Source: JBBDWK01 sp040902885
GTDB lineage: Bacteria; Acidobacteriota; Terriglobia; Bryobacterales; Bryobacteraceae
Assembly: GCA_040902885.1 (NCBI GenBank)
Contig: JBBDWK010000107.1
Coordinates: 1 to 63,320 of the forward strand
Length of the DNA: 63,320 nt
Direction: 5' to 3'
The stretch's first letter is position 1. Each line of letters starts with the position of its first letter. A program made the translations under genes and the position numbers. Below, piece by piece: positions 51,405 to 59,290 of the stretch. Below the pieces are notes generated by a model, which saw only the letters and a program-made list of their open reading frames with translations, had not been told where the DNA came from and searched no databases.

Positions 51405-53384
51405 ATGCTGAGACGGCTGTGGATTTTGCCTCTTCTCGCCGCGGTTTCGCAGGCGGCGCTGGTACGGATCGAAGTCGAATCGCGAAGCGACGTTCTCGGT
51501 GGCAGGGCCTTCGGGTCCACCGGCCCTTACGAGCGGATCGTGGGCAAGGCTTACTTCGCGGTCGATCCGAAGTTGGAAGCCAACCGCATCATCGCCGATG
51601 TCGATCTCGCCCCGAAGAACGCGGACGGGCTGGTCGAGTTCCATTCCGACATTTACGTGCTGAAGCCGCGCGATCCCTCGAAAGGAAACGGCAGCGTGCT
51701 GTACGAAGTTTCCAACCGCGGCAACAAGGGCATGCTGTCCATGTTCAACAAGGCCAGCTCTTCGCTCGACCCCGCCGCGGACGCCCACTTCGGCGACGGG
51801 TTCCTGATGGAGAAGGGCTACACCCTGGTCTGGCTCGGGTGGCAGTTCGACCCGCCGCGCATTGAAGGACGGATGCGGCTGTACACGCCTTCGCTGAAGG
51901 GGATCCAAGGGCTGGTTCGCTCCGAGTTCGTTCCCAACAGCAAGGTCGCCTTGTTCTCACTCGCCGACCGGGACCACATCCCGTACCTCCCGGCAAACCC
52001 GGACGATCCGAAATTGGCTCTCACCGTTCGCGACCGCGCCGAAGGGCCGCGGCGCACGATTCCGCGCGGTGAATGGAAGATCGAGGACGACCGGGTCGCC
52101 ATGAGTGTGGGCTTCGAGCCGGGCAAGCTTTATGAAGTCGTTTACACCGCGCGGGACCCGGCGCTGGTAGGGCTGGGGCCGACCGCGGTGCGCGATCTGA
52201 TTTCCTTTTTGAAATACGGCATGAAGGCCAACGTGACTGTGTTGGCCGATCATAAGCGCTTCATCAAGAGGGCATACGGATTCGGCGTCTCCCAGAGCGG
52301 CCGATTTTTGCGCACCTTCCTCTACTACGGCTTCAATCAGGACGAGGAGAAGCGCAAGGTGTTCGACGGCATGATGGTTCACGTCGCGGGCGGCGGGCGC
52401 GGCAGCTTCAATCACCGCTTCGCGCAGCCCTCGCGCGACGGGCATCCCTTCATGAACACCTTCTATCCGACCGACATCTTTCCGTACACCGATGTCGCGC
52501 AGTCCGATCCGGAGACCGGCATTACGGACGGGCTGCTCGAGCGCGCCATGAAGGCGGGAGTAGCGCCGAAGATCTTCTACACGAATTCGTCGTACGAATA
52601 CTGGGGCCGCGCGGCTTCGCTGATTCACACCACCATCGACGGGAAGCAGGACGCGCCACTGCCCGATAGCACTCGCGTCTATCATTTCGCCGGCTCGCAG
52701 CACGGTCCCGCCGGATTTCCGCCCTCGCGGACCACGACGCAGAACCTGACCAACTCGAATCCCTTTACGTGGAGCATGCGCGCCCTGCTGGTGGCTATGG
52801 ACCGCTGGACCGCCGAAGGAAAGGAGCCGCCGCCATCCAGACATCCGAAGATCTCGGAAGACAATCTGGTCGCGCCCGGCGCTGTGCAGTTTCCGAAGAT
52901 CCCCGGTATTCGGTTCCCCGAGCGCATGCAGAAGGGCTATCGCGTCGACTACGGCGCCGAGTTCCGCACCAAGGGCATCGTTTCGATTGAGCCGCCCCGG
53001 GTGGGCAATTCTTTCCCGACGTTCGTGCCGCAGGTGGACCGCGATGGCAACGAGATCACAGGTATTCGTCTGCCTGAAATCCAAACGCCCCTGGCGACAT
53101 ACACCGGCTGGAATTTGCGAGCGCCGGAGCTGGGCGCGACCGACGAGCTGTTCAGCATGGCTGGGTCGTTTTTGCCCTTCGCCCGCACCAAAGCCGAACG
53201 GCAGCGGAACAAGGACCCGAGACCTTCCATCGAGGAGCGATATGCTTCGCGGGAGGAGTATCTGCGAGCGACCGAAGCGGCGGCGCGGTCCCTGGCTGCC
53301 GAGGGGTATCTTCTGGAGCAAGATGTCCCGAAGATGGTCGAGCGGGGAAGCCAGCTCTGGGATCACCTGCACGCGGCGAGGTGA
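51405..53384 (+). CDS. secreted alpha/beta-hydrolase domain protein
   Basis: Product of 659 aa with an N-terminal signal (MLRRLWILPLLAAVSQAA). The pattern VESRSDVLGGRAFGSTGPYERI, SVLYEVSNRGNKGML, EKGYTLVWLGWQFDPP and the nucleophile elbow RAYGFGVSQSGRFLRTFLY (G-V-S-Q-S-G) fit the large alpha/beta-hydrolase domain of acidobacterial type. The Ser in GVSQSG is the likely nucleophile. The substrate is unknown. Its end overlaps the convergent waaA-lpxK gene by 22 bp. Confidence 0.83.
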   Translation: MLRRLWILPLLAAVSQAALVRIEVESRSDVLGGRAFGSTGPYERIVGKAYFAVDPKLEANRIIADVDLAPKNADGLVEFHSDIYVLKPRDPSKGNGSVLYEVSNRGNKGMLSMFNKASSSLDPAADAHFGDGFLMEKGYTLVWLGWQFDPPRIEGRMRLYTPSLKGIQGLVRSEFVPNSKVALFSLADRDHIPYLPANPDDPKLALTVRDRAEGPRRTIPRGEWKIEDDRVAMSVGFEPGKLYEVVYTARDPALVGLGPTAVRDLISFLKYGMKANVTVLADHKRFIKRAYGFGVSQSGRFLRTFLYYGFNQDEEKRKVFDGMMVHVAGGGRGSFNHRFAQPSRDGHPFMNTFYPTDIFPYTDVAQSDPETGITDGLLERAMKAGVAPKIFYTNSSYEYWGRAASLIHTTIDGKQDAPLPDSTRVYHFAGSQHGPAGFPPSRTTTQNLTNSNPFTWSMRALLVAMDRWTAEGKEPPPSRHPKISEDNLVAPGAVQFPKIPGIRFPERMQKGYRVDYGAEFRTKGIVSIEPPRVGNSFPTFVPQVDRDGNEITGIRLPEIQTPLATYTGWNLRAPELGATDELFSMAGSFLPFARTKAERQRNKDPRPSIEERYASREEYLRATEAAARSLAAEGYLLEQDVPKMVERGSQLWDHLHAAR

Positions 53385-55660
53385 CGGTCCAGGGTCGCCC
53401 GGAAGGCCGGCTCGTCTTCGATCGCAACGCCGATCTCCAGCCAGAACAGGGGCAGCGGGGCCAGCAGCTCTCCGAAGCCTTCGAAGAGATTGATGGCATC
53501 CTTTTCAGTGGTGAGAAACGCTTCCGCGCCCGTCCTGCGCGCCTGCTCCGCCAGCCGCCGAAGATCGCCGGGCGTGTAGCGGTGATGATCGCCGAAGGCG
53601 CAATGATATACGGGTTTCACGGAAAGCGTGTCCAGGGTCGACCAGAAGGAGTCCGGATTGCCCAAGCCGCAGAACGCGGCGACGCGGGAAACCGGAAGGT
53701 CGCGGGGACCGAGCCTTCGTCCGGCGCCCGCCTCCACCCAGGCCTCCGGAAGCGTACGGGCGCGAAAGACCGGGGCACGGTGATTGTGCCGCCTCAGGCA
53801 GCGCTCGATGGCTTCCAGCATGCGCGACGAGTCGCTCCGCGTGACCACCAGGATGTCGGCACGGGATAGAGCGGCAAGCGGCTCGCGCAGCCTGCCCAGC
53901 GGAAACAACTCGCCGCCGCCGAAAGGCTTGAGCCCATCGATGAGCACGATATCCACGCACCGCTCCAGGCGCAGATGCTGGAAGCCGTCGTCAAGAATGA
54001 GCGCATCGACGGCGCCGCGTCGCTCCAGCAGTTTTCCGGTTGTGAAGCGGTCGGCTCCTATGCCCACGGATGCGACTGCCGCGCGCAGGAAGAGCTGCGG
54101 CTCGTCGCCGGTGCGCACCGGCGAGACGCGCATGCCCGGTTCCAGGATCAGGTGTTTGTCGCTGGCCCGCCGGCCATAGCCGCGCGTCAGGATGCCGGGA
54201 CGGGAGAACTGCTTAGCCAGATGGAGGACAAAAGGGGTTTTTCCCGCGCCGCCCATGGTGAGGTTGCCCACGGCGATCACGGGCAATGCCAGCCGCTGGC
54301 GCCGCCGCAATTGACGCGCCTGGCTCCGGCGCAACCCGAGCTTCCACAATTGCGCCAATAACGCGAGCAGAGGAAACAGCGGCCACACCGGGCGGAATCG
54401 TGGCAGTGAGCCGGCGTGAAGCTCGCGAATCTCGTGCAATGCCGTGGCGGTTGCGCCCCGCCGGGCTTCGGCGCACGCGAGGGCTTTCCGTCCAAGATCG
54501 CCCGGGTTGTCCAGCAACGCCGCCACCGCTTCAGCCAGCTCCGCGGCATCGCGCACCTCGCGCAGCGCTCCGGCGGCGCGAAACTCGTCCGCCATCTCGC
54601 GGAAATTCTGCATGTGCGGACCCGTGATGATGGGCCGCGCGGCGAAGGCAGGCTCCAGAATGTTGTGGCCGCCGTGCGGGACCAGCGAGCCGCCCATGAA
54701 CACCACGTCGGCGAACGCAAATAGACCCGCCAGCTCGCCGATGGAATCCAGCAGCAGAACACCGGGAAGCCGCAACTCTCCTAAGGCGGAACGGAGCGTG
54801 AAGGCGATGCCGGCGTCTTTCAGTTTTTTCGCCGCGATTTCGAAGCGCTCTGGCTTGCGCGGCGCGAGAATCAGCAGCAGATCGGGCCGGGCCAGGCTTT
54901 GAAAGGCCTCGATTGCGAGGTCGTCTTCGTCCGGCGGCATGGTGCTCGCCGCGATCCAGATCTTGCCGCTTCTCTTTGTCAGAAGGAATTCGCGGAGATC
55001 GGCAGACGCCGGAGGCGGCTGCAGGTCGTACTTGAGGTTCCCTCCAACCTTGACCTTATGCGCGGGAGCGCCAATTCTCAAGTACGCTTCGGCCAGAGGA
55101 GCGCTTTGCGCGAGGATGCGGTCCGGCCAAAGAAGGACATGCCGGAAAAACCACCGCCATCTCAGGTAGCGCGGCCGCGCCCGGTCGGAGATGCGGGCGT
55201 TGACCACCAGCAGACCGCACCCGGCGCGTTTCACTTCCCGATAGAGGTTCGGCCAGATTTCGGTTTCGAGCACCACCACGACCGAAGGCCGCAGCGTCCG
55301 GAGGACGCGCCGCACCGCGAAAACAAAATCAATGGGCGAATAGAAGATGCCATTCACCGATGAGCGAAGCCGTTCCTGGGCCAAAGCGTGTCCGGCAGCC
55401 GTTGTGGTAGAGACGTAGAGCGGCACTCGGGGCATTTCGTCCCTCAGTTGCCGCACGAGTTCCAGCAGGCTCAGTACCTCGCCCACGGAAACCGCGTGCA
55501 ACCAGATTGCGCCTTCGAGAGTCTCTTTGTTAGAACGAGCAAGAAAACCGAGGCGCTCGCCCAGTTGTGGGGAGCGGCGCCAGAGGAAGTAAAGTAAGAT
55601 GAAAGGCGCAGCCAGCGCGAGAGAAATTCGGTAGGCCAGATAAATGGCTTTAGTCTTCAA
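53363..55660 (-). CDS. fused Kdo transferase and lipid A 4'-kinase (WaaA-LpxK)
   Basis: Single frame of about 765 aa carrying two lipid A enzymes. The N-terminal half is WaaA (KdtA): an anchor helix, IWLHAVSVGEVLSLLELV, FYSPIDFVFAVRRVL, LETEIWPNLYRE and GGSLVPHGGHNILEPAF. After a linker comes LpxK with GNLTMGGAGKTPF (P-loop at about 54235-54258) and ILDDGFQHLRLERCVDIVLI. WaaA adds Kdo to lipid IVA, and LpxK phosphorylates its precursor, so consecutive steps are joined. Both halves look complete. Start: TTG 55660 (LKTKAIYLAYR) is preferred to ATG 55732, which would overlap the divergent gene more. Confidence 0.88.
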   Translation of the reverse strand: MKTKAIYLAYRISLALAAPFILLYFLWRRSPQLGERLGFLARSNKETLEGAIWLHAVSVGEVLSLLELVRQLRDEMPRVPLYVSTTTAAGHALAQERLRSSVNGIFYSPIDFVFAVRRVLRTLRPSVVVVLETEIWPNLYREVKRAGCGLLVVNARISDRARPRYLRWRWFFRHVLLWPDRILAQSAPLAEAYLRIGAPAHKVKVGGNLKYDLQPPPASADLREFLLTKRSGKIWIAASTMPPDEDDLAIEAFQSLARPDLLLILAPRKPERFEIAAKKLKDAGIAFTLRSALGELRLPGVLLLDSIGELAGLFAFADVVFMGGSLVPHGGHNILEPAFAARPIITGPHMQNFREMADEFRAAGALREVRDAAELAEAVAALLDNPGDLGRKALACAEARRGATATALHEIRELHAGSLPRFRPVWPLFPLLALLAQLWKLGLRRSQARQLRRRQRLALPVIAVGNLTMGGAGKTPFVLHLAKQFSRPGILTRGYGRRASDKHLILEPGMRVSPVRTGDEPQLFLRAAVASVGIGADRFTTGKLLERRGAVDALILDDGFQHLRLERCVDIVLIDGLKPFGGGELFPLGRLREPLAALSRADILVVTRSDSSRMLEAIERCLRRHNHRAPVFRARTLPEAWVEAGAGRRLGPRDLPVSRVAAFCGLGNPDSFWSTLDTLSVKPVYHCAFGDHHRYTPGDLRRLAEQARRTGAEAFLTTEKDAINLFEGFGELLAPLPLFWLEIGVAIEDEPAFRATLDRHLAACR

Positions 55661-56288
55661 ATCCCGGATGCTTCCATTCCATCTAGCCGCGGCATTTTTC
55701 TTGAGTATAGCGATGGCCGGGGCAGCCGACAAGGATAAGCCGCGGTTCGATCCGGGTCCTGCTTCGAGCTATCCGAATCGGCAAACCGGCGAGAACAAGG
55801 TCATGATCGCCGCCCGGCCCTATGTCACGGATGAGGAAGCGCGGGCGCCGTTCGGCAAGTTGAACCCCAATAAGCACGGCGTCCTTCCGGTGCTCGTGGT
55901 GATTCAGAACGGAAGCGAGCGGCCGTTGAAGCTGGAAAGCCTGCGTGTGGAGTACGTGGGTCCGGACCGCAGCCGCACGGAAGCGACGCCCGCGGAAGAG
56001 TTGGCGTATTTGAGCGGTCCCCGGCAGCCGAAGGTGATCAGCGGACCGTTCCCGGGCCGAGCGCCGAGAATCTCGCGCAAAAAAAGCCCCCTTAGCGCAT
56101 GGGAGATTGGCGGGAGGGCCTTTTCGGCAAAGATGCTGCCCGCGGGCGAAACCGCCAGTGGGTTCTTTTACTTTCAGACGGGTCACCGGCGCGGCTCTCA
56201 AATCTACATCACAGGCATTCGGGAGGCCGGAACGGAAAAGGAGCTGTTTTACTTCGAAATCCCGCTATCCGGAGACGGGACGCCCTGA
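55644..56288 (+). CDS. exported hypothetical protein
   Basis: Product of 214 aa. A signal peptide (FKSRMLPFHLAAAFFLSIAMAGA) precedes a soluble domain with VTDEEARAPFGKLNPNKHGVLPVLVVIQNGS and FYFQTGHRRGSQIYITGI, beta-rich. I do not recognise the family. The start could be ATG 55644 or ATG 55668. Either way it lies within 20 bp of the divergent waaA-lpxK start. It converges with a small membrane gene, overlapping by 24 bp. Confidence 0.6.
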   Translation: MALVFKSRMLPFHLAAAFFLSIAMAGAADKDKPRFDPGPASSYPNRQTGENKVMIAARPYVTDEEARAPFGKLNPNKHGVLPVLVVIQNGSERPLKLESLRVEYVGPDRSRTEATPAEELAYLSGPRQPKVISGPFPGRAPRISRKKSPLSAWEIGGRAFSAKMLPAGETASGFFYFQTGHRRGSQIYITGIREAGTEKELFYFEIPLSGDGTP

Positions 56289-56492
56289 GGGTGGTTTCAG
56301 TCTGTACATAGGAGCGGAAACGGGCTCAATGCGCTTCTTGATTTGCAGATAGCGGATGTCCCGCAACGCACGGTAGCTTTGCGCGCGAGCTTGGCGCACC
56401 AGAGAACGGTCGAGAAACAGACAGCCCCACAGGAGCGCAACCAGAATTGCGATTGTGGTCAGACCCTGTCCGGTTATCTGATCCTTCGCCAT
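56265..56492 (-). CDS. small single-span membrane protein
   Basis: A 75-aa frame, MAKDQITGQGLTTIAILVAL onward, with one N-terminal helix (TTIAILVALLWGCLFLDRSLV) and a basic tail (RQARAQSYRALRDIRYLQIK). The longer frame to 56648 is unconvincing. Length and composition fit a small inner-membrane protein. Function unknown. Confidence 0.5.
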   Translation of the reverse strand: MAKDQITGQGLTTIAILVALLWGCLFLDRSLVRQARAQSYRALRDIRYLQIKKRIEPVSAPMYRLKPPSGRPVSG

Positions 56493-56691
56493 GACGCCGT
56501 ATCTTGCAATCTTCCTGCCAACGAACACACCCTTTATAATCAGACGTTGGACATCCGAAAACGTGTGACATCCGGCCACAGTCGGGCACATGTTGCACGA
56601 ATCCCACCAATATGATGGTGGGGCGCGAAGGAAATCTTCTCCGGTCACTTGCCGGATGAAGGCTTGGGCGGAGCATGGGGCTTAATGCACT

Positions 56692-57210
56692 TTAACCCGC
56701 CGTCGCCGCGGCGAGATTGGCCAACGCCGCGCCCAGCATGATCCAAAGCGTGGAGACTCGCGTACTGGAGACCAGCGCGAAGGCCGCCCCGGCGATCAGG
56801 AGCGGCACAAGCCCGGTCACCGACTCCCGCGCCAGTGGCACGATCGCGGCGACGATCAGACCTGCTGCGGCGAGCATCAACCCGCCGATCCCGTTGCGGA
56901 CTGCCGGCTCATCGGCTTTAGCTCCGATATAGCGCAGCAGCGGCACTATCAAAAATGCCGGTGTGATCATCGCGAGGCATCCGGCGATGGCGCCGGGAAC
57001 GCCGGCGACAAAGTAACCCACGCTCGCAATGTAGATCCCATTCGGGCCGGGAACCGTCCGGCCGGCGGCAACGGCCGCGTTCAACTGCAAGTCCGTGAGC
57101 ACCGCGTGGCGTACCACAAGATCCTGCCGCACAACGGGAAGCGAGGTCAGGCCGCTGAAGCTGGTAAGGGTGGCCTTGGTCAGGAGCAGGTAGAGCAGCA
57201 GCAGGTTCAT
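56692..57210 (-). CDS. chromate transporter, second half (ChrA type)
   Basis: Product of 172 aa with 4-5 membrane helices: LTKATLTSFSGLTSLPVVRQDLV, AGRTVPGPNGIYIASVGYFVAG, PAFLIVPLLRYIGA. This is one of the two homologous halves of the CHR family, here a separate gene. The ATG at 57210 overlaps the upstream stop (ATGA). With the upstream gene it forms a paired short-chain CHR transporter that exports chromate, or possibly other oxyanions. Confidence 0.85.
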   Translation of the reverse strand: MNLLLLYLLLTKATLTSFSGLTSLPVVRQDLVVRHAVLTDLQLNAAVAAGRTVPGPNGIYIASVGYFVAGVPGAIAGCLAMITPAFLIVPLLRYIGAKADEPAVRNGIGGLMLAAAGLIVAAIVPLARESVTGLVPLLIAGAAFALVSSTRVSTLWIMLGAALANLAAATAG

Positions 57211-57746
57211 CTTGGCCCCGCCACACCCGCCAGAGCGCCGAAGGCCAGAACCGGGATGGGAGGAACCTCCAGCACGACTGCCAGAACCACGGAAGCGCAG
57301 AAGATCGCCGCCGCGCGCGCCCAGCGGCGCCCGTTCAGCGACGGCCGGAGCAGCATCCATGCGCTTCCGGCCATCAGGCCGACCGCCGCGGCGAGGGTGC
57401 CGTTGATGGCCGCCATGGCGAGCGTGTGACCGCGGAACGATTCATAGAGATGCGTGAACCAGACGACCAGCACGACGCCGGGAACGCTCACCGCAAGCAC
57501 AGCGCCTATGGCTCCGGGCCAGCCCGCCATGCGCCAGCCGCAGCCCGCGCAGAATGCCAGAAGGTTGGTTCCGGGCGTGGCGCGAGCGAGGCTGAAGATG
57601 AGCGCATACTCCTCGCGATTCAGCCAGCCTTTCGAGGCGATCAGCTCGGCTTGCAGGGAGGCCATGGTGGGATCGCCCCCGCCGAAGGTCAGATTTCCCA
57701 CGCGGAAGAACAGTAGGAGCATCCGGGTAAGCGAAAAAGGAACCAT
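57207..57746 (-). CDS. chromate transporter, first half (ChrA type)
   Basis: Product of 179 aa. It has the CHR signature at the N-terminus (RVGNLTFGGGDPTMASLQAELI) and SLARATPGTNLLAFCAGCGWRMAG, with further helices. It is the 5' partner of the second half, and the 4-bp overlap supports co-translation and a heterodimer. Cys residues in the loop (CAGCGW) are unusual for the family but not diagnostic. Confidence 0.85.
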   Translation of the reverse strand: MVPFSLTRMLLLFFRVGNLTFGGGDPTMASLQAELIASKGWLNREEYALIFSLARATPGTNLLAFCAGCGWRMAGWPGAIGAVLAVSVPGVVLVVWFTHLYESFRGHTLAMAAINGTLAAAVGLMAGSAWMLLRPSLNGRRWARAAAIFCASVVLAVVLEVPPIPVLAFGALAGVAGPR

Positions 57747-57798
57747 CGGGATTACTGTAGCTTAGGCTGGCGGCCAGCGGCCTGTGGCAGGCCCAGCT

Positions 57799-59226
57799 TC
57801 ACGCCAGAATCGGCTTGACGACTTCGCCCGCAATCCCGGTCAAGCGTGCGTCCAGACCCTGGAACTTCACGGTCAGACGCCTGTGATCGATGCCGAGCAA
57901 GTGCAGCATTGTGGCGTGGAAGTCCTGGACGCTGACGGGATTTTCTTGCGCGGCGTAGCCGAGGTCATCCGTGTTGCCGTAGCTGATACCACCCTTAATC
58001 CCGCCGCCTGCGAGGACGTAAGAAAAGCCCTTGATGTGGTGGTCGCGGCCATCCCCGCCCTGCGACATCGGTGTGCGGCCGAACTCGCCGCCCCACACAA
58101 GGAGTGTATCGTCGAGCATGCCGCGCTGCTTGAGATCCCGGATGAGCGCGCCGGTGGGACGGTCCACTTCCTCGGCCTTCAACGAGACATTGACCTTGAC
58201 GCCTCCGTGGTGGTCCCAGTCGCGGTGATAGAGTTGGATAAAACGTACGCCCCGTTCAGCCAGCCGTCGAGCCAGCAGACAATTGGATGCAAACGAGCCA
58301 TCACCGGGAACAGCGCCGTACATCTCGAGTACCGGTTTAGGCTCCTTCCTCATATCCATGAGGTCCGGGACGCTGGCTTGCATCTTGAACGCCATCTCGT
58401 ACTGTGTAATGCGAGTGAGAATCTCCGGGTCCTTGAGCGCCTCGTGCTCCATGCGGTGAAGCTTGTTAATAGTCTCTATGGATTCGCGCTGGATATTTTT
58501 GCTGATCCCGGGAGGATTTTGGATGTAGAGCACCGGATCGCCTATCGAGTTCAGCTTCACACCCTGGAACTTGCTGGGAAGGAGTCCTGCGGACCATTGG
58601 CGCGCGGCGATCGGCTGCATTTGACCGCCCTTTCCGGCCGACGTCAGCACGACGAATCCGGGTAGATCGTCGGCTTCCGAGCCGAGCCCGTAAAGAATCC
58701 AGGAACCCATGCTGGGCCGGCCGGTAAGGATTGAGCCGGTATTCATCAGTGTGTGCGCCGGGTCGTGGTTAATCTGCTCGCCCCACATCGAGCGGACGAT
58801 GCAGATCTCGTCGGCCGCGCTGCCAATGTGTGGGAACAGTTCGCATATGTCCTGGCCCGATTGGCCGAACTTTCTGAACGTGTGTTGGGGTCCGAAACAG
58901 ACCAGGGGCCGGCCCTGCAGTTGTGCGATCTGCTGGCCTTTGGTCATCGATTCGGGCATCGGTTGGCCGTGCATTTCGGCGAGCTTCGCCTTGTAGTCGA
59001 AGGTCTCCAGATGCGAAGGGCCGCCAGCTTGGTAGAGGAAGATGACTCGCTTGGCCTTGGCGGCATGATGCAATGGATTGACAACGCCGCGCCAGCGGTC
59101 GCCGCCGGATTCCTTGTCCGAGGCGAACAGGCGCGGGTTCAGAAGCGAGTTGAGGGCAACGAGGCCGATCCCGGTGATGCCGCGGCCGAGGAATGTGCGG
59201 CGGTGGATGTCAGTGATCGATTTCAA
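57799..59226 (-). CDS. DUF1501 protein, Tat-exported
   Basis: Product of 475 aa. The Tat motif RRTFLGRGITGIGLVAL starts the protein, then VIFLYQAGGPSHLETFDYKAKL, MWGEQINHDPAHTLMNTGS, RFIQLYHRDWDHHGG and LVWGGEFGRTPMSQGGDGRDHH. Second DUF1501 of the window. It lies 64 bp downstream of its DUF1549/DUF1553 partner in the same operon. The fold is sulfatase/phosphatase-like, function unproven. Confidence 0.92.
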   Translation of the reverse strand: MKSITDIHRRTFLGRGITGIGLVALNSLLNPRLFASDKESGGDRWRGVVNPLHHAAKAKRVIFLYQAGGPSHLETFDYKAKLAEMHGQPMPESMTKGQQIAQLQGRPLVCFGPQHTFRKFGQSGQDICELFPHIGSAADEICIVRSMWGEQINHDPAHTLMNTGSILTGRPSMGSWILYGLGSEADDLPGFVVLTSAGKGGQMQPIAARQWSAGLLPSKFQGVKLNSIGDPVLYIQNPPGISKNIQRESIETINKLHRMEHEALKDPEILTRITQYEMAFKMQASVPDLMDMRKEPKPVLEMYGAVPGDGSFASNCLLARRLAERGVRFIQLYHRDWDHHGGVKVNVSLKAEEVDRPTGALIRDLKQRGMLDDTLLVWGGEFGRTPMSQGGDGRDHHIKGFSYVLAGGGIKGGISYGNTDDLGYAAQENPVSVQDFHATMLHLLGIDHRRLTVKFQGLDARLTGIAGEVVKPILA

Positions 59227-59290
59227 GCGGTTCCTCCTTCAATTCAACCGGTCTGAATAACTGGATACGGCCTCGGAAGACCGCCGGCAA

